From Armatimonadota bacterium (lineage in GTDB: Bacteria; Armatimonadota; HRBIN16), in the NCBI GenBank assembly GCA_026003175.1, contig BPGT01000003.1, positions 1-64,000 on the forward strand: a DNA stretch of 64,000 nucleotides, given 5' to 3'. The position numbers and the translations under genes are program-made. Below, one piece after another: positions 6,918 through 15,030 of this stretch; position 1 is the first letter of the stretch, and the number at the start of each line of letters is the position of its first letter. The notes below the pieces were generated by a model, which was not told where the DNA came from, made no database searches, and saw only the letters and a program-made list of their open reading frames with translations.

Positions 6918-8012
6918 ATGGTGTTTTCGCCATTATGGCGTCGCGTGAGGCGGCGTGGGCTGGACAGGGAACAGGCGGTGGTGGACCCCATCGCCGCCTT
7001 GCGTTTTGGTGGTGCAGCGGATGCGGATGACCTGATGCGCACACGTGGGGAACGGGTGTATGAGGAAATGCTTACCGACGCGCAGGTGCAGGCGGCGTTG
7101 ACCACCAAGAAGTTTGGTGTGCTGGACGCGGAGTGGCAAGTCTTGCCGGGCGGTGAGGACGAGCCATCGCAACGGGCGGCGGATTTAGTGCGCTTTGCGC
7201 TGGGGCAGCTGCGCGGTTCGGTGATGCGTATCCTGTTGAACGCGCTGGATGCCTTAGCTCATGGCTACTCGGTGCAGGAGATAAACTATACGCTGTGCGA
7301 GCAGGAGTCGTGGCGGGGCGCAGTGATATGGCAGAGCATCAAGAGCAAGCCGCCGCGCCTGTTTCGGCTGGAGACAGACGAGTTTCGCAACCTGAAGGCG
7401 CTGTACCTGCGTGTGCCGGGCGGCGATGAGAAGCCGTTGCCCGCCGAGAAGTTCGTGGTGTACTCGTACAACAGCAGTTACGAATCACCCACCGGACGTA
7501 GTGACCTGCGTGCGGCGTACAAGCACTGGTGGGCGAAGGGGTTGTTGCTGAAGTTTTGGCTGTTGTCGCTGGAGAAGTTCGGTGCGCCGACGGTGAAGGG
7601 GGTGGTACCCCGCCACGTGCCCGAAGCGGAGCGGCGCGAGCTGCTGGAGGTATTGGACCGCATCCAGCAGGAGACAGCGGTGGTGCTGCCAGAGGATGTG
7701 CAGATCGAGATGTTGGAGGGCAAGTCGCCCGTGGGCGCAGCATATCTGCAGGCGGTACAGTTCCACAACAGGGAGATCGCGCGTGCGATATTGGGGCAGA
7801 CACTAGCGACCGACGAGGGGATGCGCACGGGGTCACTGGCGCTGGGCAAGGTACACTACCGCGTGATGCAGCTCTATTTCCGCGTCCTGCGCCGCGACCT
7901 TGCGGAGCAGGTGATGGAGGAGCAGTTGTTCCGTCGGCTGGTAGCGCTGAACTTCGCCGATGCGAAGACGCCGCGATTCGTGTGGGTGGAAAGGGACGTG
8001 GAGGGAGAGTAG
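6918..8012 (+). CDS. DUF935 (Mu gp29-like) portal protein
   Basis: 364 residues. It has the DUF935 signature layout: ERVYEEMLTDAQVQAALTTK near residue 40, a VLDAEWQVLPGG strand, HGYSVQEINYT, then PLPAEKFVVYSYNSSYESPT, GRSDLRAAYKHWWAK and an acidic C-terminal half with QFHNREIARAILGQTLATDE. Portals form the dodecameric ring through which DNA enters and leaves the head. The protein is somewhat shorter than Mu gp29 (about 510 residues), mainly at the C-terminus. It is the last gene of the operon; in most phages portal precedes protease and capsid. It appears intact. Confidence 0.8.
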   Translation: MVFSPLWRRVRRRGLDREQAVVDPIAALRFGGAADADDLMRTRGERVYEEMLTDAQVQAALTTKKFGVLDAEWQVLPGGEDEPSQRAADLVRFALGQLRGSVMRILLNALDALAHGYSVQEINYTLCEQESWRGAVIWQSIKSKPPRLFRLETDEFRNLKALYLRVPGGDEKPLPAEKFVVYSYNSSYESPTGRSDLRAAYKHWWAKGLLLKFWLLSLEKFGAPTVKGVVPRHVPEAERRELLEVLDRIQQETAVVLPEDVQIEMLEGKSPVGAAYLQAVQFHNREIARAILGQTLATDEGMRTGSLALGKVHYRVMQLYFRVLRRDLAEQVMEEQLFRRLVALNFADAKTPRFVWVERDVEGE

Positions 8013-8110
8013 TTCCACCCTATAGACTTCAGAATGACACGATTTTTGCCTTACTTTCCCCCGTTGCTTTGCCGTTTTTCGCCCAATCCCAGCAAAGTGC
8101 GCAATGGATA

Positions 8111-8125
8111 TGGCACTCCTCTTGC
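8111..8125 (+). promoter_or_regulatory. Sigma-54 (RpoN)-type promoter upstream of a PEP-CTERM gene
   Basis: TGGCAC (8111-8116), five bases, then TTGC (8122-8125) reproduces the -24/-12 spacing of the RpoN consensus TGGCACG-N4-TTGC. Transcription would begin near 8137, giving a leader of about 30 bases before the ATG at 8169 and its AAGGAGG at 8154-8160. Sigma-54 control by the PrsK/PrsR pair is known for PEP-CTERM genes in other bacteria. Confidence 0.6.
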
Positions 8126-8168
8126 CCTATATACAGGGTGCGAATGCTTTTTGAAGGAGGAGTGTCTG

Positions 8169-8867
8169 ATGAAGCGATGGGTTTTGAGCCTTGCGGTTGG
8201 GTTTGTACTTACCGCCAGCGCCAGCGCAGTTACCATCAGCCTGCACAGCTACGACAACAGCTTCACCGCTGACGCCATCATCGACGGCAGCACGTACTGG
8301 GTGTATATCGGCGCAGTGCGTCTGAACGTTGGGGGATACCCGCTGCCAAAAGAGGCGTGGTGTGTGGACCTCAAGCAGGCGGTAGCAAGCGGTTCTTGGG
8401 ATGCTGTGCAAAAGAGTACCACTGCTACTGCGCTGGATGATGGACGGCGCGCGGACTGGGCGATGGGTGCGTTGTGGAAGAACCGTCCGTCTGCATCAGA
8501 TGCACGTGGTCGCGCCGCTTTGCAACTAGCCATTTGGGAGGCTCTTTATGATGGCTTCGGAGCGAACCCGTTCAGCAGCGGACGCTTTCGCGTGGCGAAC
8601 GTGTTCAATGGCACAAACCGCAGCTCTATTGACGGTCTGACCCTTACGCTGGCGCAGAGCTATCTGCAGGCATGGAACGGTCTGGGCGTTCTCAACGGTG
8701 TGCTGTACGACGCGCCTTTGCCTGGCGCAGGCAAACGCTCGCAGGATTTCATCCTGACGCCGGAGGGGGGATTTACCCCTCTATCGGTGCCTGAAGCTGG
8801 CACTCTCTCGCTGATGGTTGCTGGTCTGACTGGCGTTGCCGGTCGGCTCAGACGATACGGCAGGTAA
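8169..8867 (+). CDS. Exported PEP-CTERM domain protein
   Basis: 232 residues. A signal peptide (WVLSLAVGFVLTASASA) is followed by a soluble domain of about 180 residues without recognisable enzyme motifs, and a C-terminal PEP-CTERM sorting tag: VPEAGT, a hydrophobic segment (LSLMVAGLTGVAG) and basic RLRRYGR. Such proteins are processed by exosortase and usually become part of the extracellular matrix. The central domain (ALQLAIWEALYDGFG) resembles the Cys-poor thioester-like domains common in PEP-CTERM proteins, but this is uncertain. ATG 8169 is chosen for its AAGGAGG eight bases upstream. It follows the phage portal gene but appears to have its own promoter. Confidence 0.8.
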   Translation: MKRWVLSLAVGFVLTASASAVTISLHSYDNSFTADAIIDGSTYWVYIGAVRLNVGGYPLPKEAWCVDLKQAVASGSWDAVQKSTTATALDDGRRADWAMGALWKNRPSASDARGRAALQLAIWEALYDGFGANPFSSGRFRVANVFNGTNRSSIDGLTLTLAQSYLQAWNGLGVLNGVLYDAPLPGAGKRSQDFILTPEGGFTPLSVPEAGTLSLMVAGLTGVAGRLRRYGR

Positions 8868-8872
8868 GTTGC

Positions 8873-8915
8873 CCTCACCCCTTTCCCCTCTCCCAAGCCG
8901 TTGGGAGAGGGGAGG
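8873..8915. repeat. CCCTCACCCC-type hairpin repeat
   Basis: CCCTCACCCC is followed by CCCCTCTCCCAA and TTGGGAGAGGGG around a GCCG loop, a perfect 12-bp stem between two convergent genes. It could act as a bidirectional terminator but has no T-tract. The CCCTCACCCC flank and stem sequence match the hairpin modules inside the 186-bp MITEs read in reverse. Confidence 0.6.
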
Positions 8916-8928
8916 ACCACTGGCGATC

Positions 8929-9906
8929 CTACAGCGTACGTGAAGCCGGGTGGTATCGCTTCCACACGCGGAAGCCGATTTTGCCGTAAAAGTCCACCAG
9001 GTCTGTCCAGTCAATCGCCATGCGCTGTGCGCCCTGTAGCTTGACATACTCCACACCCTTGCAAAGCAGAGCCAGACCTAATCCCTTTCCGCGTGTGCTT
9101 TCCGCCAGACCGATAGGTCCCAATCCCCCGTACGCCTCGCCCAGCAGCTTGCGCCAGTAGATAGAGGGCCCGATGCGCTTGGAGCCACGATGGAAGGTAT
9201 GGCAGAAGCCTGCTACCTCGTTCCCGTGTGTGAGGATGAGGATGTCGCGCGGCGCTGGCTCGACCTCCAGCCGCTTTGCCGTCTCGTAGTACCACCTGCC
9301 GGGGAACTCCTTTTGCAGGAAGCGCAACAGGGCAGGTATGTCATCCGATGTGCAGGAACGGATGGTGTACTCTTCGCGCAGGTTGTGCAGGTTCTGCTCT
9401 ACCTCGGCGGGCACGCGATAGTCCGCGAGGTCGCGTACCAGGTCTACCGCGACATGCTCGCTGATGGTGAATCCCACTTCCTGCAAGAGCTGCTGATGGA
9501 GCGTTTGCTCGGCGGGAACACCGGGGAAAAAGTGGGCAGGGTCGGAGCCGTAGCTGACGCGCTTCCTACCCTGTGCCTTCAGCCAGTCCATCGCCTTGTG
9601 CAATAGCTGACGTGCCGCTTGCAACCCTTCTTCGGCAGGTAGGAAAGCCAGTGCGCCGATCCACCCCTGATCGGGCATCATGCCTGCCGAACCCAGCGGT
9701 TCTTTACACACTTTCGCGTGTGTATACGCCAGCAGGTTCCCTCCGCTGTCCTCCGCTACCCACACCGCCTCCGGGTCGAAATGAGCGTCCCGCAGCACGT
9801 TCTGTTTAAACAGAGCGGAATCCAGCGGGAACTGTTCCCCCATGCACCGGTTCCACAGTTCCAAAACCGCAGGTTCGTCTCCTGCGCGCAAAAGGCGTAT
9901 CTGCAT
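8929..9906 (-). CDS. Tandem GNAT acetyltransferase
   Basis: 325 residues containing two GNAT folds. The first (1-155) begins IRLLRAGDEPAVLELWNRCM and has a degenerate acetyl-CoA loop. The second (about 180-325) begins YTIRSCTSDDIPALLRFL and keeps the canonical loop STRGKGLGLALL with a following helix and FYGKIGFRVWKRY. Double-GNAT proteins of this layout typically use only one site. Substrate unknown. Four bases separate it from the upstream gene, so the two probably share a transcript. Confidence 0.75.
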   Translation of the reverse strand: MQIRLLRAGDEPAVLELWNRCMGEQFPLDSALFKQNVLRDAHFDPEAVWVAEDSGGNLLAYTHAKVCKEPLGSAGMMPDQGWIGALAFLPAEEGLQAARQLLHKAMDWLKAQGRKRVSYGSDPAHFFPGVPAEQTLHQQLLQEVGFTISEHVAVDLVRDLADYRVPAEVEQNLHNLREEYTIRSCTSDDIPALLRFLQKEFPGRWYYETAKRLEVEPAPRDILILTHGNEVAGFCHTFHRGSKRIGPSIYWRKLLGEAYGGLGPIGLAESTRGKGLGLALLCKGVEYVKLQGAQRMAIDWTDLVDFYGKIGFRVWKRYHPASRTL

Positions 9907-9908
9907 CT

Positions 9909-10475
9909 TCAGTGTCCCGCTCTCTGCCCGTATTTATCTATTTGCGTGCGTAGATGGGCGTCATAGCGAGCCACGATCTCGCGCGTCAGGATAATACGCC
10001 CCAATAAGTCACCCTCATCGCTATCGATTACCTGCATCACGTGCGCTGGTGCGAACAGCTTCTCGAAGGGGTCATCCTGCGGGTTGCCGTCTCCTTCGGA
10101 GATAGCCTGTCGGATGAAGGGAGCCATAGCACGGCGCACAGGAGCGTAGTGTTTTACCATCCATGCTCGCACCTGCTGGTACTGTTCGTCACAGCCATCG
10201 TGCACGGTATCACGTGCTGCCCAGCACAACACGTCTATCAGTTGTTCGTACTGTTCGTAGAAAGCAAGAAACTGCTCGCGCTGTCGCCGGTACTGCGCCA
10301 ATGGGTCTGTACGTTCCAGAACCCAGTGTGCTACCAGCGACATCCCGTCCTGTACCCATGCGCTGAGCGTCTTCGCCGCGCGAACTGCCCAGAGATAACA
10401 GCGTCGGATGAGATAATAGCGTGACCACTGCGCGCGCAGCCACCGAACCTCAGCGCTTTCTTGCGAACGATGCAT
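9909..10475 (-). CDS. Conserved-type hypothetical protein, all helical
   Basis: 188 residues from ATG at 10475, chosen for GGAGG upstream in the complement (the longer frame to 10556 has no good site). It is rich in Trp, Tyr, Arg and Gln with predicted long helices (YRRQREQFLAFYEQYEQLID) and an Asp-rich C-terminal part (VIDSDEGDLLGRIILTREIV). No signal peptide. I do not recognise a family. It directly precedes the GNAT gene in the same direction. Confidence 0.6.
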   Translation of the reverse strand: MHRSQESAEVRWLRAQWSRYYLIRRCYLWAVRAAKTLSAWVQDGMSLVAHWVLERTDPLAQYRRQREQFLAFYEQYEQLIDVLCWAARDTVHDGCDEQYQQVRAWMVKHYAPVRRAMAPFIRQAISEGDGNPQDDPFEKLFAPAHVMQVIDSDEGDLLGRIILTREIVARYDAHLRTQIDKYGQRAGH

Positions 10476-10529
10476 GGTCGCCTCCTCTCCGTTTTTCATT
10501 GTGCAGTGTAACAAGCGGCAAACCGTCGT

Positions 10530-10554
10530 GGCTCGGCGGGAGCCTCCCCTCCAC
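10530..10554 (+). repeat. Dispersed GGCTCGGCGGGAGCC repeat
   Basis: GGCTCGGCGGGAGCCTCCCC followed by TCCAC lies between two minus-strand genes. Very similar sequence occurs at 30591-30614 (opposite orientation), at 41351-41378, and partially at 17122-17145 and 57972-57990. The core GGCTCGGCGGGAGCC is an imperfect palindrome. Confidence 0.55.
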
Positions 10555-10570
10555 ATTGGGACGGTTCCGA

Positions 10571-10897
10571 CTATTCGCTCGTTGCACTGCGCTGCACGAA
10601 ATTGAGCCTCAAATCAGTAAGCAGACGCTCCAGATCGCGGCGCTGCGAGTCCGTGATATGCGGTTTGAGCACTTCTGCGAGCGCCGCCACGCAATCGATG
10701 GCGATTTTCGCCTGCGGCAGGTCCGCGTGCAATTCCCCTGAAACAGGGTCTTTCCATAGCCCCATTTTAATCCACGCCTGAGCCTGTAGTTCCTCGATCG
10801 TCCACAGCGCAACGGTTACCACGTCCACAGGTTGTTGTTGAAATTGCTCTTCTTGCTGCGTGGTTTGTTGAGATTGAGACTGCTGTTGTTCCTCCAT
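10571..10897 (-). CDS. DUF1844 family protein
   Basis: 108 residues. After a Gln-rich N-terminal tail (MEEQQQSQSQQ) the domain shows the DUF1844 pattern: an AWIKMGLWKDPVSGEL segment, DLPQAKIAIDCVAALAEVLK, then DLERLLTDLRLNFV at the end. The family is small, cytosolic and of unknown function. ATG 10897 has AGGTGCC upstream in the complement; a longer frame to 10921 is possible. It lies downstream of and close to the GH78 gene but reads in the same direction only after a gap of 59 bases. Confidence 0.75.
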   Translation of the reverse strand: MEEQQQSQSQQTTQQEEQFQQQPVDVVTVALWTIEELQAQAWIKMGLWKDPVSGELHADLPQAKIAIDCVAALAEVLKPHITDSQRRDLERLLTDLRLNFVQRSATSE

Positions 10898-10956
10898 AAC
10901 GGCACCTCCCAGCAGTGTCACCGATTATATCACACCTTCGGCGCGGTGGCAACTGT

Positions 10957-13900
10957 TCATCTGTCTGCCTGTAGCTTAAAGTGATAGTCGCCGGAGCCAA
11001 GCTCTACCACCATCCAGTCACCCTCGTCGCGTGCGCTTTTCACACCGGGTACTCTAGACACGAACGCACCGTTTCGCCATACCCTGCCCTCCGCTTCCGT
11101 CAAGGCGGGGTTTGATATGCCCAGTTTGGGGATGTATACTGTCGCCGAGCTGTTAGCAGGCACGATAACGCTGAGCAGGAAGGCATCAGCGCGCTTTTCC
11201 CAGCGTACTGCAACCCTGCCGCGAACAGTGTCTACGGACGCTTGAACCCAGTGCAGGTCGCCTATGGGGTGTGGGCGCACGGTGAAATGTTCCCAGTCGC
11301 CCCGCGAGGCATCAGGCTGCGTACCTGCTAGAGCCTCATAGAACCACCCGCTGACCAGTCCGAAGGCGGGATGATTATGCGAGTTCATGCCAGGTCCGAC
11401 CTCGTACTTCCACAGCTCCCAGATTGTGGTTGCTCCCATACGCACCATATAGCCCCAGCTGGGGTAGGTATCCTGCGAGGCGACCAGATAGGCGATATCG
11501 GCGCGTCCGTACATGGTGAGCGTGTCCAGCAGGTAGCGTGTACCGATGAAGCCCGTGCTGAGGTGTCCTTTGTGGTTCACGGTGATGTCGCGCACCACGT
11601 TGTCCAGTACCTTTTGCTGATGCTCTTTGGGCACGATACCCAGGTAGAGCGGAAAGATGTTGGAAAACTGGCTGCCGTTGCCGTACTGAGCGCTTTGTGC
11701 GTTCCAGAAGCGTTTATTAAAGGCTTCGGCGATGCGTTCGCAAAGTTCACGGTATTGCCTCTCATCGGCGCGTTTGCCCAGCACGCGTGCGATGTCCGCC
11801 AGCACCTTCACGCTCAGGTAGTACGTGCCGGTGGAGATAAGGTCTTTAGGCGTCTCCACCACTGCCACCCAGTCGCCGTAGTTGTTGCGGGTGAGGATGC
11901 AGCTCTCCCCCGCCTCACGGCGTAGCATCTCCACGTAGCGCTTCATGCCTTCGTAATGCTCTTCCAGCAGGTGCTTTGCACCTGTGTGGCGGTACATGTC
12001 CCATGCGATAAAGAGATATGCGCCTGCCCACTGCGGGTCGCCCGGGTTGGTTCCCCATACGTGGGGCACGGTGTCGGGGATACGTCCATCCTCGCCCTGT
12101 GCGTCGGCGATGTCGCGCAGGAACTTCACGTAGGCGGACTCGGCGGTGAAGTTGTACAAGCCCATGTTGGCGGTCATCTGGGCGTCGCCCATCCAGCCCT
12201 GTCGCTCATCGCGCTGGGGGCAGTCGGTGGGGATGCTATGCCAGTTGGTACGATAACCCCACTGCGCGTTGCGTTGAATCTGGTTGAGCAGCTCGTTCGA
12301 GCTCTCAAATTGTCCTCGTTGCACGAAGGAGGTGTGTACCACCCTTCCTTCGATATCCTCCGGCTTCAGGGTGCCTGGGTAGCCTTCCACCTGCACATAG
12401 CGAAAACCATGGTAGGTGAAGCGCGGCTCGTACACCTCTACTCCTTCGCCTTTGAGGATGTAGGTGTCGGTGGCTTTAGCAGAGCGCAGGTTCTGCTGGT
12501 TCACCAATCCGTTTTCGAACAGTACTTCGGCGTGTTTGAGAGTGACCACAGTTCCCGCATTGCCCTTCACCTTCAGGCGACACCAGCCGGAGAAGTTCTG
12601 CCCGAAGTCTACCACAAACACGCCAGGGCGCGGCTCTGAAATCCATCTGGGTTTGAGGGTTTGTGTGACCTTGATGGGCGGCATCATCTGTGCCGAGAGC
12701 GTCACGCCCGGCAGCTCGCTCGTCAGCACCGGTTGCCACTCTCCCCGCTTTGAGGCAAAGCCGGGTTCACACCAGCCGGGTTGTTCCAGGCGGGCGTCAT
12801 ATCTCTCGCCATGATACAGGCTGTTGTCCAGAATGGGGCTTTTTGCCCAGCGCCACTCGCCGTCGGTGGTAACAATCTGCTCCCTGCCGTCGGTGTATTC
12901 GATATGCATCTGCAACAGCAGGTGTGGCTTGCCCTTCCACCAGCCGTTACCCAACAGTGCGCCCACGCAGTTATCGCCCCGGCGGAGCAGGTGGGTTATG
13001 TCGTAGGTGCTGTAATAGATGCGCTTGTGGAAATTCGTGTAGGGCGGGTCTAGCACACGGTCGCCCACTTTCTGCCCGTTGAGGCAGAGTTCGTAGTAGC
13101 CCAGACCAGTGACGTAAGCGCGGGCACGTTTGACCCTGCCTTCCACACGGAACTCCCGCCTCAGCATGGGGGCATAGGTATCGGAGGGACGCGATTCGCG
13201 CACGCCATCGGTGAGCATCGCCCGGCTCCAGTCGTTCTCCTCGATGCTGTCCATGTTCCAGCCGTCGGTGGTTACCGTGGCGTAAAGGGCGAGGTTTTCC
13301 CCTGCTTCATTCAGCACCTCTAGCTCCGCCAACGCTGCCAGCGGGCGCGTGTCGGCGGGATGGTGTAGTTTTGTCATGACCAGTCGCACATAGCGCGCCT
13401 TCTGGTTTCCTACGTCGATAGGGAACGGTTTTGTGCCCGGATTAGGCACATCGGCTTGCGTGTAGTCGGCAAGGACGCGCGGATGGGTGAAGTCTGGGTC
13501 ATCGCTGGCTTCGACACGGAAGCGTACCGGAAAGCCGAAGCCGGGCTCATCACGCACCCAGTTATGCGGGCGGGCGGGGTAAAGCACTACCCGCCGGAAC
13601 TCCACTGACCGGCGCAGGTCTAACTGCACCCATTTGGTCACATTCATGCTATCCGCAAACTGTGAGTGCCAGCCGTTTCCACCTCCTCGCGGCACGGCAA
13701 TCCAGTTCGCCTGCCACTCGCTTGGGTGTAGCAGAGCGGTTTCGAAGGTGGCAGGTTGGCTGTACGCGCTCGTGACGCCGTGATGGTCCCATATCCGCAC
13801 GCGCCAGTAGTAGGTAGTTCGGCTTTGCAACGGTTTTCCCTCATAGCGGACGTGCAGGCTTTGCGAGGAAGTCACCTTGCCGCTATCCCACAGATCAGCC

Positions 13901-14142
13901 TTGCCGTCGCGAAGCAGTTCGGGTTTGCTGGCAACCTGAATCTGGTATGCGCTCTGGCTGGCATCGCGCTCCTGGTGTTGCATCTGCCATGAAAAGTGTG
14001 GCTGAGGGGTGTCTATCCCCAGCGGGTTTTCCAGCCACTCGGTGAGCAGATGCGAGACACTAAGGCGGCGCTTCGACTCGCTCGGTAGCGCAAACACCAA
14101 CAAAAGCACAAGAACAAATAGCCAGTCCGTTCGCAACTTCAC
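10957..14142 (-). CDS. GH78 alpha-L-rhamnosidase, exported
   Basis: 1061 residues. It hydrolyses terminal alpha-L-rhamnose from plant or microbial polysaccharides and glycosides. Layout: signal peptide (WLFVLVLLLVFALPSES); Fn3-like N-domain (residues about 25-130); an inserted F5/8-type C-like sandwich (about 150-290, with WVQLDLRRSVEFRRVVLY); the GH78 N-terminal and beta domains (RVLDPPYTNFHKRIYYSTYD); the (alpha/alpha)6 catalytic domain with TDCPQRDERQGWMGDAQ holding the general acid region, and TTIWELWKYEVGPGMNSHNH near the second carboxylate; and a C-terminal beta domain. Start GTG 14142 is chosen for AAGGAGG upstream; an open frame continues to 14316 but lacks a site. Standalone; no rhamnose catabolic genes nearby. 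Confidence 0.88.
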   Translation of the reverse strand: MKLRTDWLFVLVLLLVFALPSESKRRLSVSHLLTEWLENPLGIDTPQPHFSWQMQHQERDASQSAYQIQVASKPELLRDGKADLWDSGKVTSSQSLHVRYEGKPLQSRTTYYWRVRIWDHHGVTSAYSQPATFETALLHPSEWQANWIAVPRGGGNGWHSQFADSMNVTKWVQLDLRRSVEFRRVVLYPARPHNWVRDEPGFGFPVRFRVEASDDPDFTHPRVLADYTQADVPNPGTKPFPIDVGNQKARYVRLVMTKLHHPADTRPLAALAELEVLNEAGENLALYATVTTDGWNMDSIEENDWSRAMLTDGVRESRPSDTYAPMLRREFRVEGRVKRARAYVTGLGYYELCLNGQKVGDRVLDPPYTNFHKRIYYSTYDITHLLRRGDNCVGALLGNGWWKGKPHLLLQMHIEYTDGREQIVTTDGEWRWAKSPILDNSLYHGERYDARLEQPGWCEPGFASKRGEWQPVLTSELPGVTLSAQMMPPIKVTQTLKPRWISEPRPGVFVVDFGQNFSGWCRLKVKGNAGTVVTLKHAEVLFENGLVNQQNLRSAKATDTYILKGEGVEVYEPRFTYHGFRYVQVEGYPGTLKPEDIEGRVVHTSFVQRGQFESSNELLNQIQRNAQWGYRTNWHSIPTDCPQRDERQGWMGDAQMTANMGLYNFTAESAYVKFLRDIADAQGEDGRIPDTVPHVWGTNPGDPQWAGAYLFIAWDMYRHTGAKHLLEEHYEGMKRYVEMLRREAGESCILTRNNYGDWVAVVETPKDLISTGTYYLSVKVLADIARVLGKRADERQYRELCERIAEAFNKRFWNAQSAQYGNGSQFSNIFPLYLGIVPKEHQQKVLDNVVRDITVNHKGHLSTGFIGTRYLLDTLTMYGRADIAYLVASQDTYPSWGYMVRMGATTIWELWKYEVGPGMNSHNHPAFGLVSGWFYEALAGTQPDASRGDWEHFTVRPHPIGDLHWVQASVDTVRGRVAVRWEKRADAFLLSVIVPANSSATVYIPKLGISNPALTEAEGRVWRNGAFVSRVPGVKSARDEGDWMVVELGSGDYHFKLQADR

Positions 14143-14188
14143 CCTTTCCTCCTTGCCTGGTGTTGATATGGCTATTCGCTCCTGCCGG

Positions 14189-14938
14189 TTATGTTCCTGC
14201 AACCTCTTGTTCAAGTGCGAGGATGGTTTGCAACTGGCGGGCGTTATCAGGAGCGTAGCCGTTGGTGTCGTTGTTGAAGTACACGAACACCTGCTGTACC
14301 TTCTGCAGCAGCTCACGGATATGTGTGGCGAGGTCGTGCAGCTCCTCCGTGCTGTAGCAATAGTCGTATGCCTGCGTTACCCCGTGCAGGCGCACGTACG
14401 CAAACGGGGCGGTCACCGTCCAGTTTACCGGATAACGAGGGTAGCTGATGGTGCAATGCGCCACCCCCAGCGCGCGGAGCATGTCGTACACCTCGTCGCA
14501 TTCCCACGATGCGTGGCGAAACTCCACCGCCAAGCGCACGTCCTCGGGGAACAAACGGAGAAACCCTTCCAGCAACGGCACATCCCTGTGCAGACCGGGG
14601 GGCAATTGCACCAGAATCACCCCCAGTTTTTCCTCCAGCAGCCTCAGCCGCTCCATCCATCGCTGTACGATTGTGTGACAGTCGTGCAGGCGTTGCACAT
14701 GCGTTGCCTGTCTCGAAAATTTGGCGGCGAACACAAAGTCCTCCGGCGTACGCCGATGCCAGCCGAGCACCATGTTCTCGAAGGGCAGACGGTAAAAACT
14801 GCTGTTAATCTCGACGGTAGGAAATGCTCGTGCATAGAAGGCAAGCCACCCTTCGCGTTCCAGCTCCGGTGGATAGAAGATACCCTGCCAGTGATCGTAG
14901 CTCCAGCCGGAAGTGCCGATAAGCACACGCTGCGTCAT
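14189..14938 (-). CDS. DUF72 family protein
   Basis: 249 residues with the DUF72 TIM-barrel pattern: IGTSGWSYDHWQGIFYPP at the N-terminus, a FPTVEINSSFYRLP strand, FVFAAKFSRQATHVQRL, LAVEFRHASW, AYVRLHGVTQAYDYCYS and VFVYFNNDTNGYAPDNARQL at the end. The family is widespread and biochemically uncharacterised. ATG 14938 has GGAGGTGGC upstream. It ends 46 bases before the rhamnosidase start, possibly co-transcribed with it. Confidence 0.85.
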   Translation of the reverse strand: MTQRVLIGTSGWSYDHWQGIFYPPELEREGWLAFYARAFPTVEINSSFYRLPFENMVLGWHRRTPEDFVFAAKFSRQATHVQRLHDCHTIVQRWMERLRLLEEKLGVILVQLPPGLHRDVPLLEGFLRLFPEDVRLAVEFRHASWECDEVYDMLRALGVAHCTISYPRYPVNWTVTAPFAYVRLHGVTQAYDYCYSTEELHDLATHIRELLQKVQQVFVYFNNDTNGYAPDNARQLQTILALEQEVAGT

Positions 14939-15030
14939 GCGAAGCCACCTCCTGTACACGGTATCCTCTTGACGATTCGCCCTCAGCTCCGATATAGTCC
15001 TTGTGGAGAATGCCGGAAGGAGGTGAAGGC

